Part shown: positions 16,703 through 25,650 of the stretch, piece after piece
How the letters are laid out: every line of letters begins with the position of its first letter
Position numbering within the stretch: the first letter of the stretch is position 1
DNA from: Alicyclobacillus tolerans
GTDB lineage: Bacteria; Bacillota; Bacilli; Alicyclobacillales; Alicyclobacillaceae
NCBI RefSeq assembly: GCF_900142255.1
Contig: NZ_FRAF01000003.1
Coordinates: 103,108 to 167,107, forward strand
Reading direction: 5' to 3'
Length of the DNA stretch: 64,000 nt
Notes under the pieces: model-generated
Told to the model about the DNA's origin: nothing
What the model saw: the letters and a program-made list of their open reading frames with translations, nothing else
The model's database searches: none
Made by a program: the position numbers and the translations under genes

Positions 16703-18478
16703 GTGGGGAATCATTCCATGCGTAAAATATCTTCTATGGTATTCATTGGGTTGGGACTTTGTATGGCAGTAACAGGGTGCGCAAGTCAGACACCTTCAAA
16801 AGGAACGGCTGGGCAAACTGTCAATGGAACAGTACATCCAACGCCAGGGGGAACCATAATTTTTGCAGAGCCACCACAGGCGAATTTGAATTGGTTTTTC
16901 CCGCTTTTTAACATTCAGGATGATGGCGTTGATAATGCCCAATTAATCAACATGCTTTATAAACCGTTGCTTTGGATTAACAATCAATTCGAGATCGATT
17001 GGAATTCTTCCATTGCTAGTAAAATTACCTACAATCGCCAGGGGACTGTCTACCATGTTTTTATGAATTCCAAATGGCACTGGTCTAATGGTCATCCTGT
17101 CACCAGCAAAGATATTCTTTTTTCTTGGCATGTCATTCAAGCTGCTTCTGCAGCAAACGCCCCTTCGCCATGGCCGTATGTTGGAGCTGGAACGGGGGAT
17201 ATTCCAAACGGCATAAAAAGTCTGAAAGCGAATGGTCCCTATGAATTTACTGTCACCTTGGATCATCCAGCCAATCAACAGTGGTTTATCTACAATGGAT
17301 TGATTCAATTGACACCTTTACCAGCTAGTGCTTGGGACAAATATCAAAATATCCAGAAGGAGATTAAATATTTAGGTGACGAAGCTACTCATCCCATGTT
17401 TGATACTGTAGTTGACGGACCTTTTCAATTAGTGAGCGCTGTACCCAATCAGTCTTGGACAATTGTACCGAATCCACGATACAGTGGCCATAAAAGTATC
17501 GTGAACAAAATTATTTTTCAGTATGAAGCTTCCAATACGGCAGAGTTTTCCGGTCTGAGAACGGGGTCCATTAATGTAGGCTATCTGGATCCGAGTCAAT
17601 ACGGTTCACGACAAGCGCTTCTTTCCAAAGGTGAAGTGATCACACCTCAATATGCGTTTGGATATTTTGAAACACAACTGAACATGTTCCCTGGCTCACC
17701 TGTACGCCGTTTGTTTGACAAACTATATATCCGCCAAGCGTTACAGATGGGCATTGATAACGAAAGTATTGATCAAGCGGTCTATCATGGTTTTGCTCCT
17801 CCCTTGGACGGACCGATTCCGCAAATACCACATACTGCTTTTTTTGATAGCCAATTGAGTCAAAACCCATATCCTTATAACCCACAAAAAGGGAAGCAGC
17901 TTCTGGAAGCCCATGGTTGGAAGTTAGTCAATGGTATCATGACCAAAGGGGCACAAAAATTGAAATTTACCATGATTTATGCTGCCGGATCGGCATCAGA
18001 ACAAAATCAAGTAGAAATTATGAAACAAGACTGGGCACAAGAGGGAATTGACGTAACGCTAAAAAGCATGCCAGCCAGTACTCAGGAGTCGATTACCTAC
18101 AACGCCAAAAATCCTGGAGATTGGGAGATGTCCAACGGACTTGCCTGGTTTTATAACGGGCCTGGCTATTATCCAAGCGGCGGACAGTTGTTTGCAACCA
18201 ACGCTCCATCTGGATTTGGCTACAGCAATCCGGAGGAGGACGCCTTGATTGCTGCTACGCATCAACCTTACGCGACACCAGAAGAGGCTATGCAAGCATT
18301 TTACAAATATGAATATTTTACAGCCTTGCATCTGCCTGTTCTCTGGGATGGCAATGTGGCCACACTCGCAGTACATGCTCCCCAAGTGCATGGAACTGTC
18401 CTATACGGTAATGCTTTAACGGGATTTCCGCAGATGAATTATTGGTGGGTATCTTCTAACGCAGCAACATCGTCTTGA
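16703..18478 (+). CDS. ABC transporter solute-binding lipoprotein, family 5 (peptide/nickel type)
   Basis: About 591 residues. The N-terminus has a lipoprotein signal (MRKISSMVFIGLGLC) ending in the lipobox VTGC, so the mature protein is lipid-anchored outside the membrane. The body follows the DppA/OppA fold: WHWSNGHPVTSKDILFSWH early, then a YNPQKGKQLLEAHGW segment in the second lobe. The GTG at 16703 is chosen because GGGGGG lies 6 nt before it. The frame extends upstream to 16559 but that part is not protein-like. No permease or ATPase genes adjoin it, so it is an orphan receptor. The co-directional creatininase-family gene 52 nt downstream hints at an amide or peptide substrate. Confidence 0.88.
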   Translation: MGNHSMRKISSMVFIGLGLCMAVTGCASQTPSKGTAGQTVNGTVHPTPGGTIIFAEPPQANLNWFFPLFNIQDDGVDNAQLINMLYKPLLWINNQFEIDWNSSIASKITYNRQGTVYHVFMNSKWHWSNGHPVTSKDILFSWHVIQAASAANAPSPWPYVGAGTGDIPNGIKSLKANGPYEFTVTLDHPANQQWFIYNGLIQLTPLPASAWDKYQNIQKEIKYLGDEATHPMFDTVVDGPFQLVSAVPNQSWTIVPNPRYSGHKSIVNKIIFQYEASNTAEFSGLRTGSINVGYLDPSQYGSRQALLSKGEVITPQYAFGYFETQLNMFPGSPVRRLFDKLYIRQALQMGIDNESIDQAVYHGFAPPLDGPIPQIPHTAFFDSQLSQNPYPYNPQKGKQLLEAHGWKLVNGIMTKGAQKLKFTMIYAAGSASEQNQVEIMKQDWAQEGIDVTLKSMPASTQESITYNAKNPGDWEMSNGLAWFYNGPGYYPSGGQLFATNAPSGFGYSNPEEDALIAATHQPYATPEEAMQAFYKYEYFTALHLPVLWDGNVATLAVHAPQVHGTVLYGNALTGFPQMNYWWVSSNAATSS

Positions 18479-18530
18479 GTTAAGGATGTTATGAAGTTAT
18501 CCCATTTTGATTCGATAGGTGGTTAGAGAT

Positions 18531-19253
18531 ATGTACATGATGAAATTAACCCAACGAGAGTACGTACAACAGTTAAAAAAAGGGATAGACACCGTTCTCA
18601 TTCCCATTGGCATGCTGGAGACACATGGGGAACACTGTGCTCTTGGTACGGACACACTGATTCCACGAGAGTTTGTCAAACGACTCGACGCTATTCTTGG
18701 TAAGCGTATCATGATGGCACCAGAGATTGCCTATGGGCATTCATGGGCATTGGCTCCATTTCCTGGTACGATTGATGTCTCACAGCGAATTTTTACAGAC
18801 TATGTACGTCATATCGGTGAGCAATTCTTTCATCAAGGATTTCGACATATTGTGCTGCTGAATGGACATGGTGGCAATATTTCGGCTCTCAATGAAGTGT
18901 CCGAATGTTTGGCCGATCTCGGTGCGTATGTGTTGACGATTCACTGGTGGCTCGATTATCGCGAACAGATTGCAGCTATTGCGCCTGCTGTCGGACACGC
19001 TGGAGAAGATGAAACTTCTTGTGTTCTGGCGATTGACGAGTCTTTGGTGGATATGAGTGTAGCTCATCATCATCAAGATACATTATCTAGGAAAATCAAA
19101 TCGAAAAAGATGGGGTTGCGGATTTTTCCCCATGGAAACTCAGGGGATGCAACAGCAGCCAGTGTAGAAAAAGGAGAAAGAATTTATCAGTCATTGGTTC
19201 CATTGATGGTAAAAGATATTGAGGAACTTTGGGAGTTTGCTCAATCTGAATAA
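18531..19253 (+). CDS. Creatininase-family amidohydrolase
   Basis: A 240-residue metal-dependent amidohydrolase. Metal-binding and active-site segments are GMLETHGEHCALGTDT (Glu, His and Asp ligands), LLNGHGGN and GHAGEDETS, matching the creatinine amidohydrolase/MftE/FAPy-deformylase family. Which cyclic or linear amide it opens cannot be told. ATG 18531 lies 8 nt behind AGGTGG. It follows the solute-binding lipoprotein closely and is probably co-transcribed; together with the divergent GntR regulator this looks like a small uptake-and-hydrolysis unit. Confidence 0.86.
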   Translation: MYMMKLTQREYVQQLKKGIDTVLIPIGMLETHGEHCALGTDTLIPREFVKRLDAILGKRIMMAPEIAYGHSWALAPFPGTIDVSQRIFTDYVRHIGEQFFHQGFRHIVLLNGHGGNISALNEVSECLADLGAYVLTIHWWLDYREQIAAIAPAVGHAGEDETSCVLAIDESLVDMSVAHHHQDTLSRKIKSKKMGLRIFPHGNSGDATAASVEKGERIYQSLVPLMVKDIEELWEFAQSE

Positions 19254-19298
19254 TTGACTCTATGGGCTACGTATCCACTATACAACGGCCGCCCTTCT

Positions 19299-19838
19299 TC
19301 AATTCTGGCGAGGCGGTCGATACCCTTTTTTGCGTAATTCCTCTACTTTTTTGGCCAATTCTTCATAAATAGAAGTTTGCACGGCAAAATCCATTCTCAC
19401 TAAGCCGCTTGTCCCCGGAGCGACAAATTCCATCATGTCAGGCAATACAGTACACTCTTGAAAACCAAAATCAACTTTACTGCGTTCAGCGTATTTTTGA
19501 TAGACGCCTTTTCCCACAAAACAAGCAATGATAGGTTTGTAAAGAGAAAGTTTATCTTTGAGTATAAGCCTGCCTGCTCGCCATTCCTCAGGTCGGATTT
19601 CATCTGCTCGTTTCGTAGTGCGAGCTACAATATTGGTAAATCCATATCCATACCAAGCCAGCATATGGGGGTTGTCAGAGGGAGGGTGTAAGATGGGGGT
19701 CAAACCCGATGAATGCAAGAGACGATAAAAACGATTGCTGCGATGAGCGTATGGAAAACCTGTAGCTGATGATGTTGGCGAAGGATTAAATCCAATAAAT
19801 ACGACGACTAATCCTCGATGTAAAAGATCGTTGATCAT
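19299..19838 (-). CDS. mug: G:T/U mismatch-specific DNA glycosylase (MUG/TDG family)
   Basis: Removes uracil or thymine mispaired with guanine. The 179-residue protein belongs to the uracil-DNA glycosylase superfamily. GFNPSPTSSATGFPYAHRSN carries the family-2 motif (GxNP) followed by the residues that contact the base. The C-terminal PGTSGLVRMDF corresponds to the strand-intercalation loop. It stands alone, convergent with the creatininase gene. ATG 19838 is the only reasonable start. Confidence 0.87.
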   Translation of the reverse strand: MINDLLHRGLVVVFIGFNPSPTSSATGFPYAHRSNRFYRLLHSSGLTPILHPPSDNPHMLAWYGYGFTNIVARTTKRADEIRPEEWRAGRLILKDKLSLYKPIIACFVGKGVYQKYAERSKVDFGFQECTVLPDMMEFVAPGTSGLVRMDFAVQTSIYEELAKKVEELRKKGYRPPRQN

Positions 19839-19965
19839 AAAATGGTGTCACGCTCCTACCGTTATTCTCCCCATGTCGAATGTAAACGTCAACTTTTTCA
19901 AATCAATGCTGAAAGTTTAACCATGCCTGCTTATTTGAAATGAGCAAGAAAATAAGGATTTACTA

Positions 19966-19993
19966 TTGACAGACAAATAATTTGTAATATTCT
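19966..19993 (+). promoter_or_regulatory. Amylase promoter with a palindrome in the spacer
   Basis: TTGACA (19966-19971) and TATTCT (19988-19993), 16-nt spacer. The spacer contains the perfect 13-bp palindrome ACAAATAATTTGT (19973-19985), which could be a second operator. Confidence 0.6.
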
Positions 19994-20039
19994 TAAAATT
20001 ATCATCAAATATTTCTGATTAGAAAGTGAGGGAAGTTCG

Positions 20040-22472
20040 GTGAATGCAAATTTTCGCACCTTAATGCAAACGTTTGCATTTGTGGGAGCATCAACTTTTG
20101 CTTGTGTATCAACAGCTTGGGTCAATCCGGCAGATATTGTGCAGGCATCCACTAGTGTAGACAGTAATGCTTTGTTTTCCGATCAAGGGCCACTTTATTT
20201 TACACCACAGGAACCTACTTCGAATCAACCGATTACAGTAACGCTTCGAGCTTCAGCAGGAAATTTAAGCAGTGCTAATGTCGTTGTATACAACACTGCA
20301 TCGGGATCGACCACGTACTATCCGATGTCTCTGGAAGGAAACGACGTCAATGGGGTCTATGAATTTTGGTCGGCTACCCTGCCTGCTACGTCTAACACGG
20401 AGTACTATTATTTTCAAGCGAATGATGGTTCCTCAACCGTTTATTACAATGCTTCCGGTGCTACTTCTACAGCCTATCCAACACCAACTTTTTCCGGAAA
20501 TCAATGGAACACATATGATGACTTTGTTATCAGTCCGAATTTTAGCACGCCAAGTTGGGCCCAAAATGGTGTGATGTATCAAATTTTTGTCGATCGTTTT
20601 TTTGATGGAGATGTCAGTAATGACGTTACGAATGGCGAGTATTCTTGGTATGGGCATCCGACTGTACAGCTTAGTTGGGGGCAAGACCCTGAATTGGGCG
20701 ATCCCGGTGGGGCAGATCAGGTAGCCTTTGCTGGTGGAGATTTAGAGGGTGTTGCCGATAAATTGAATTATATTGAGCATACGTTGGGAGCCAATATTCT
20801 CTATCTTTCACCAGTATTTACGGCAAATACTAACCATAAATATGATGTGCAAAATTATTTTCAAGTTGATCCGCATTTCGGAGGTAACAGTGCTCTGGAA
20901 ACCTTAATTTCGGATGCCCATAATACTTTGGACAATGCTGGACAACAGGGACGAGTCATCTTGGATGGCGTATTTAATCATACTGGGGCTTCGAACTCTT
21001 GGTTTACGAGTGCACAGTCCAGTCAATCCAGCCCTTATTATAATTGGTATACCTTTACCAATTGGCCATCTCAATATGCTACTTTTGCAGGGGTATCCAA
21101 TCTTCCCAAACTCAATTATGGTTCTTCTTCCTTACAGAATGAAATTCTCTCTGTCGCCGATACCTATCTCGAACCCCCATTCGATGCGGATGGATGGCGG
21201 CTTGATGCACCTGGACATATCGGTGCTAATGGATATGACCCAGAAGCAAATGGAAATTATAACGATCCAACGAATCATGCTTTTTGGGAAAGCTTTCGTC
21301 AAAGTGTCAAGTCGGTCAATCCTAATGCCTTTATTTTTGGGGAGTGGTTTGAAGGGTCACAACCTGAGGAATGGTTGAACAATGGTAATCAATGGGATGG
21401 TTCAGTCAATTATAATGGATTTTTACAACCGGCCTCAGAGTGGATTACTGGATATGATGATGGCTTTAACGCAAACTCCATCTCTCCAACCACACTGGAA
21501 AGTTGGCTAGTTGGAACACTCAATAGTGTTCCAAGAGCTGCTCAATTGGCTCAAGTCAACGAATTAAGTACACAAGATGTGCCGAGATTTGCGGAACGTG
21601 CTGCAGAAACTATCAATTACAAAACCTATACCACGCCTAGTGGAGGAACAGTCACCTATCCGTATGGTGGAACACCGAATCTATGGAAAGATTATCTTGG
21701 CGCCTTTTTACAATTTACGTATGTCGGTATCCCTACCATTTATTATGGCGATGAATATGGCATGATGGGTGGCGGAAATAATGATGCAGGGAAACGTTGG
21801 ACATTTGATTGGAGCCAAGTGGCCAATGGTGGCAATAGTGTCTTTCAACTCTACCAACAATTGATTGCGATGCGTCATCAATATCCCGCGTTGACAGACG
21901 GATCGTTTATGCCTTTGGTAGCAGATGACAACAGCAATATTTTTGCTTTTGCGCGCATGGATGGACAGCAAAGAATCATTGTTGTTTTGAATAATTCCAA
22001 TGGTACGGAAACGGAAACCATTCCTGTCTATGAGGCCGGATCGCCCTATAATAGTAGTTTTACTAATATTACGCCGCTTGTTGGTGGGGCTTCGGAAGCT
22101 TCTTCAGTCAGTGTGGATGGTCAGGGTAACATTAGTGTCACCGTGCCTGGGCATTATGCGGAAATTTTGGTGCAACAAGGTGGACCATTGACAGCGGTAA
22201 GCACAAACCCTGCGCCTTTGGTGGCAGGTCAGCAGGCGACGATTACGTACAATGGTCCGTTGGCCAGCACAGCTTCTTCATTAACAATGCATTGGGGATA
22301 CAACAATTGGAATGGTATTACGAATACAGTCATGACTCGCCAGTCGAATGGAGAATGGACAGCTGTCATCACTGTGCCTAATGGCAGTGTTTTGAATGCG
22401 GCATTTGAAGATAGTAATGGAGATTGGGATAATGATAACTCTCAGAATTACAATTTTCCTATCTCATCTTAA
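20040..22472 (+). CDS. Secreted GH13 alpha-amylase / neopullulanase-like enzyme
   Basis: An 810-residue exported starch-degrading enzyme. Residues 1-37 look like a signal peptide. About 50-165 form an N-terminal CBM34-like beta domain. The catalytic barrel has DGVFNH (309-314), the nucleophile D389 in WRLDAPGH, the acid/base E435 in FGEWFEG and D513 in ELSTQD. The C-terminal 90 residues (STNPAPLVAGQQATITYNG ... HWGYNNWN) resemble a CBM25 starch-binding module. In region IV the nearly universal His before the third Asp is Gln (Q512). GTG 20040 follows GTGAGGGAAG. A cre site lies inside codons 9-13, so repression by CcpA is expected. It is convergent with glnA. Confidence 0.9.
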   Translation: MNANFRTLMQTFAFVGASTFACVSTAWVNPADIVQASTSVDSNALFSDQGPLYFTPQEPTSNQPITVTLRASAGNLSSANVVVYNTASGSTTYYPMSLEGNDVNGVYEFWSATLPATSNTEYYYFQANDGSSTVYYNASGATSTAYPTPTFSGNQWNTYDDFVISPNFSTPSWAQNGVMYQIFVDRFFDGDVSNDVTNGEYSWYGHPTVQLSWGQDPELGDPGGADQVAFAGGDLEGVADKLNYIEHTLGANILYLSPVFTANTNHKYDVQNYFQVDPHFGGNSALETLISDAHNTLDNAGQQGRVILDGVFNHTGASNSWFTSAQSSQSSPYYNWYTFTNWPSQYATFAGVSNLPKLNYGSSSLQNEILSVADTYLEPPFDADGWRLDAPGHIGANGYDPEANGNYNDPTNHAFWESFRQSVKSVNPNAFIFGEWFEGSQPEEWLNNGNQWDGSVNYNGFLQPASEWITGYDDGFNANSISPTTLESWLVGTLNSVPRAAQLAQVNELSTQDVPRFAERAAETINYKTYTTPSGGTVTYPYGGTPNLWKDYLGAFLQFTYVGIPTIYYGDEYGMMGGGNNDAGKRWTFDWSQVANGGNSVFQLYQQLIAMRHQYPALTDGSFMPLVADDNSNIFAFARMDGQQRIIVVLNNSNGTETETIPVYEAGSPYNSSFTNITPLVGGASEASSVSVDGQGNISVTVPGHYAEILVQQGGPLTAVSTNPAPLVAGQQATITYNGPLASTASSLTMHWGYNNWNGITNTVMTRQSNGEWTAVITVPNGSVLNAAFEDSNGDWDNDNSQNYNFPISS
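20065..20078. promoter_or_regulatory. cre site (CcpA operator) inside the amylase coding region
   Basis: TGCAAACGTTTGCA is a perfect 14-bp palindrome matching every fixed position of the cre consensus TGNAANCGNTNNCA. It starts 25 nt into the coding sequence and about 65 nt after the predicted transcription start, a known position for roadblock-type catabolite repression. Confidence 0.85.
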
Positions 22473-22490
22473 AATGAATAAAAAACATAA

Positions 22491-22526
22491 AAAACAGCGA
22501 GGGAGAATCCTGCCTCGCTGTTTTTT
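22491..22526. terminator. Bidirectional terminator between amylase and glnA
   Basis: 12-bp stem AAAACAGCGAGG / CCTCGCTGTTTT with a 10-nt loop, A-run on the left and T-run on the right, so it can stop transcription from both convergent genes. Confidence 0.9.
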
Positions 22527-22551
22527 CTATAGCATGAGTAAAATGCACGAA

Positions 22552-23976
22552 TTATAGATCGAGATAGAGATGGAATTCATACGGGTGTGGTCGTTGTGCA
22601 AGAGGTTGTACTTCACTTGAGCGTTTCAGATCAATCCAGTTTTGGATGAAATCTTTAGTGAAGACACCTCCGCGCAACAGAAATTCGTGATCAGCCTGCA
22701 GAGCATCGAGCGCTTCTTCCAATGAACCAGGAACATTCTGAATCGAAGCTTTTTCTTCTGCACTCAATTCGTAGATGTTTTTATCAATTGGCCCAAAACC
22801 AAGTTGGGTGGGGTCGAGTTTTCGCTCAATGCCGTCTAAACCTGCCATGAGCATGGCGGCAAACGCTAAGTAAGGATTGGCAGTACCGTCCGGGGTACGG
22901 AACTCAATACGGGCTGATTTGGGTGTGACTGCAGCAACAGGAACACGTATGGCGGCGCTGCGATTTCCTTTTGAGTAAACCAAATTGATGGGAGCTTCAA
23001 ATCCGGGCACTAGACGTTTGTATGAGTTGGTACTCGGGTTGGCGAAAGCGAGCAGAGCAGGAGCATGAGAGAGAATGCCAGCGATGTAATGACGCGCCAG
23101 AGCACTCAAATTACCGTATTGACCTTCCTCAAAGAAGAGTGGCTGATTACCGTTGAAAAGGCTTTGATGCACATGCATGCCAGAACCGTTGTCGCCCAGA
23201 ATCGGTTTGGGCATAAAGGTAGCAACTTTACCGTATTTACGTGCTACTTGACGGACGATATATTTGTACATCATGACGGTATCGCCGGTTTTGGTCAATG
23301 TATGGAAACGGAAGTTGATTTCTGCCTGTCCGGCAGTAGCCACTTCATGATGGTGACGTTCAACGCGAATGCCTGCTTTCATAAGTTCCTTGACAATTTC
23401 CGTACGGATATCCTGCTGAGTATCCGTTGGCGGGAGAGGGAAATAACCGCCTTTGTTTTTTACTTTATAAGCCAAATTGGCTTCTCCGCCACGACCGCTG
23501 TTCCAAAATGCTTCCTCGGAGTCAATGGCATAGAAAGCGCCTGATGGAGAACTGTCATAACGGACATCGTCGAGAAGGAAAAATTCCAATTCCGGTCCGA
23601 AATAGGCTGCATCCGCAATGCCTGAGTCCTGCAAGAATTTCTCTGCTTTTTCTGCAATGAATCGCGGATCGCGTTCATAGCGAGTACCGTTGGGTTCATA
23701 GACTGTGCACATCAGACCGAGCGTGGGCGCAGCCATGAACGGATCGACATAAGCACTCTCCAAAACAGGTCGCATGACCATGTCGCTCTCCTCAATGCCA
23801 CGAAAACCTTGAATACTCGAACCGTCAAAAGCGATGCCATTTTCCAGCATTTCAACGTCAACTTCCACGGCAGGCACTGTCACATGATGTTGTCTGCCAG
23901 GCACATCAACAATTCGAAAATCAACCATTTCAATTTGATTTCTTTTTATAAGATCTAAAACTTCCTGAGCAGTCAC
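22552..23976 (-). CDS. glnA: Glutamine synthetase type I, beta subgroup by sequence
   Basis: Makes glutamine from glutamate and ammonia; 474 residues. Signatures include FDGSSIQGF, FGPELEFF, NGSGMHVHQS and SARIEFRTPDG. Residues about 145-178 contain the extra segment (ending KNKGGYFPLPPTDT) that separates GSI-beta from the GSI-alpha enzymes usual in Bacilli. Tyr402 in IYELSAEE corresponds to the adenylylation tyrosine of enteric GS. No glnE or glnR is visible here. The GTG start at 23976 has GGAGAGG upstream. A -35/-10 pair and a perfect GlnR/TnrA-type palindrome lie just upstream, so nitrogen control is at least transcriptional. Confidence 0.95.
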   Translation of the reverse strand: MTAQEVLDLIKRNQIEMVDFRIVDVPGRQHHVTVPAVEVDVEMLENGIAFDGSSIQGFRGIEESDMVMRPVLESAYVDPFMAAPTLGLMCTVYEPNGTRYERDPRFIAEKAEKFLQDSGIADAAYFGPELEFFLLDDVRYDSSPSGAFYAIDSEEAFWNSGRGGEANLAYKVKNKGGYFPLPPTDTQQDIRTEIVKELMKAGIRVERHHHEVATAGQAEINFRFHTLTKTGDTVMMYKYIVRQVARKYGKVATFMPKPILGDNGSGMHVHQSLFNGNQPLFFEEGQYGNLSALARHYIAGILSHAPALLAFANPSTNSYKRLVPGFEAPINLVYSKGNRSAAIRVPVAAVTPKSARIEFRTPDGTANPYLAFAAMLMAGLDGIERKLDPTQLGFGPIDKNIYELSAEEKASIQNVPGSLEEALDALQADHEFLLRGGVFTKDFIQNWIDLKRSSEVQPLAQRPHPYEFHLYLDL

Positions 23977-24022
23977 GGACGGATTCCTCTCCTCACCTTT
24001 ATACTCAAATGCATATGTTTTG

Positions 24023-24052
24023 ATGATAGAAGGAGAAAGGTAAGAACGTCAA
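24023..24052 (-). promoter_or_regulatory. glnA promoter
   Basis: On the minus strand TTGACG (24052-24047) and TATCAT (24028-24023) are 18 nt apart. The GlnR-type palindrome abuts the -35 element. Confidence 0.6.
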
Positions 24053-24055
24053 GGT

Positions 24056-24080
24056 GATATGTTAGGAAACCTAACATATC
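24056..24080. promoter_or_regulatory. GlnR/TnrA-type operator, perfect 25-bp palindrome
   Basis: The core TGTTAGGAAACCTAACA (24060-24076) fits TGTNA-N7-TNACA exactly. The dyad extends to 11-bp perfect arms (GATATGTTAGG and its complement) around AAA. It lies between divergent glnA and an alpha/beta hydrolase gene and could act on both. Confidence 0.8.
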
Positions 24081-24158
24081 ATTTGAGGATTTTGTCGAAA
24101 TGATGAGCCGGGAGAAAGTGGTATGATGGAAGTATCAGGATGAGTGGAGGTTGAAGCA

Positions 24159-24938
24159 ATGCAGTCAGCAATCAGTCTCAATGTGGACGGAAACACGCTG
24201 CGCGGTATGCAACATTGGCCGGACGAGGCGTTTCTTGGCAAGCCCATACAATCGTTTCCAGCTATCATTCTGTTCCATGGCTTTACAGCCAACAAGTTAC
24301 AGGAACATCGCCTTTTTTTGAAAATCAGTCGTCGATTGTGCGCTCTTGGCATCGCTTCATTTCGATTTGATTTTTCTGGCAGTGGTGAGAGTGATGGAGA
24401 TTTTGAAGAGATGACTGTTCGTAAAGAAGTTCAAGAAGCTCATGCGATACTCGACTTTGTCCAATCTTTGCCCTCCATTCAAAGACATCGTGTGATGTTG
24501 CTTGGTTTAAGCATGGGGGGATTGGTAGCTGGCATAGTCGCTGGAGAACGGCCGCAAGATGTAGAACGCCTGATTTTGCTTTCGGCCGCCGGAAATATGC
24601 GGGAACTGATTCAGGCAGCCATGGGTGAGCATCCGCCAGAACGCATCAGTCCAATTTTGTACGATCGCGATGGTGATTTGATTGGCTGGGATTTTTATGA
24701 TGATTTAATGACCATTGATGGTTTTGCCTGTGCTCAACCTTACCAGGGTCCGGTGTTGGTCGTGCATGGAACTGAAGATCAGGCAGTTCCGTTTGCAATC
24801 GCTGAGCAGTACTGCAATGAAGTATTTCCAGGTCGCTCAAAACTGGTGCGTATTGAAGGGGCAGATCATACTTATAATCGATTAGATTGGGAGCAACAGG
24901 TGTTGGATGCAATAGCGGCATTTGTGGTGGAGGGATAA
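24159..24938 (+). CDS. Alpha/beta hydrolase (serine esterase, feruloyl-esterase-like)
   Basis: A 259-residue cytoplasmic hydrolase. The oxyanion segment is LFHGFTANK, the nucleophile elbow GLSMGG, the acid in VHGTEDQAVP and the histidine in GADHTY, giving a complete Ser-Asp-His triad. The RFDFSGSGESDG turn is typical of the feruloyl/cinnamoyl esterase-like group, but the substrate is unknown. ATG 24159 is chosen for GGAGG 8 nt upstream. It diverges from glnA across the GlnR-type palindrome and is followed, five nt later, by a NUDIX gene in the same operon. Confidence 0.88.
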   Translation: MQSAISLNVDGNTLRGMQHWPDEAFLGKPIQSFPAIILFHGFTANKLQEHRLFLKISRRLCALGIASFRFDFSGSGESDGDFEEMTVRKEVQEAHAILDFVQSLPSIQRHRVMLLGLSMGGLVAGIVAGERPQDVERLILLSAAGNMRELIQAAMGEHPPERISPILYDRDGDLIGWDFYDDLMTIDGFACAQPYQGPVLVVHGTEDQAVPFAIAEQYCNEVFPGRSKLVRIEGADHTYNRLDWEQQVLDAIAAFVVEG

Positions 24939-24943
24939 ACAAG

Positions 24944-25444
24944 GTGGCGTTTCATGTCAGGCTTGCTGTGCGGCGAGGCTTGCTGAAAATTTATGGTCTA
25001 CTGCCGCGCGGTTTGACGAGCCGCCTCATCAAACTGGTTCATCCTAGTGTTCTTTTGGCGGTTGTGGGCGTGGTTTTCCGAACGGATGGTTCTTTTCTTC
25101 TTTTGCATCACAGTTATCACAAACCGAGTTGGCGATTGCCGGGAGGTTTGGTCAATCGAGGAGAATCGCTTCAAGATGCTGTCTGCCGTGAGATATTAGA
25201 AGAAGCAGGCTGTCTTGTAGAAATTCTCTCTTTTATAGACGCTGCATCGCTTGCATACTCCTATGATGTGGCTTGGTTGTTGCGTCTAGTCGAGGAACGG
25301 CCATTTTCTCCTTCCGCTGAGATTGTCGATCGCGTTTGGGTGGATTTTTCCCAACGCCAAGAATGGGGTCTTACAAAGGAACAGCTAGATTTTCTTGAAA
25401 AAGGTTACGAATTATGGAAAAAGACGGGATCTCCCTTGCCCTGA
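24944..25444 (+). CDS. NUDIX hydrolase
   Basis: A 166-residue protein with a full NUDIX box, G-x5-E-x7-REILEEAG (GLVNRGESLQ ... REILEEAG), which binds Mg2+ and cleaves a nucleoside diphosphate linked to another group. The loop HHSYHKPSWRLPGG precedes it in the normal way. Which nucleotide it acts on cannot be told. A GTG at 24944 lies 9 nt after GGAGGG; longer readings overlap the hydrolase gene without a ribosome binding site. Probably translated together with the upstream hydrolase. Confidence 0.88.
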   Translation: MAFHVRLAVRRGLLKIYGLLPRGLTSRLIKLVHPSVLLAVVGVVFRTDGSFLLLHHSYHKPSWRLPGGLVNRGESLQDAVCREILEEAGCLVEILSFIDAASLAYSYDVAWLLRLVEERPFSPSAEIVDRVWVDFSQRQEWGLTKEQLDFLEKGYELWKKTGSPLP

Positions 25445-25465
25445 AATTTGAAATGCCATTCACAG

Positions 25466-25510
25466 ACAGCAAGGACTCATGAGTTTCATGAAACAGTTCT
25501 TGCTGTTTTT
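25466..25510 (+). terminator. Terminator after the NUDIX gene
   Basis: Stem ACAGCAAGGACT / AGTTCTTGCTGT (one mismatch) with a 17-nt loop, followed by TTTT. Confidence 0.7.
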
Positions 25511-25650
25511 GCATTGCATTTATATTCAAACTATTGTATTTTAATTGGAAATTCAAACAAAAAAGGCGTTGTTCTGTTTTCAAAATAGTTATAGACGGAC
25601 GATTGACCGCGCACTAATCTTTACCAGACAGAGAGATAGGAGTGGTGAAC

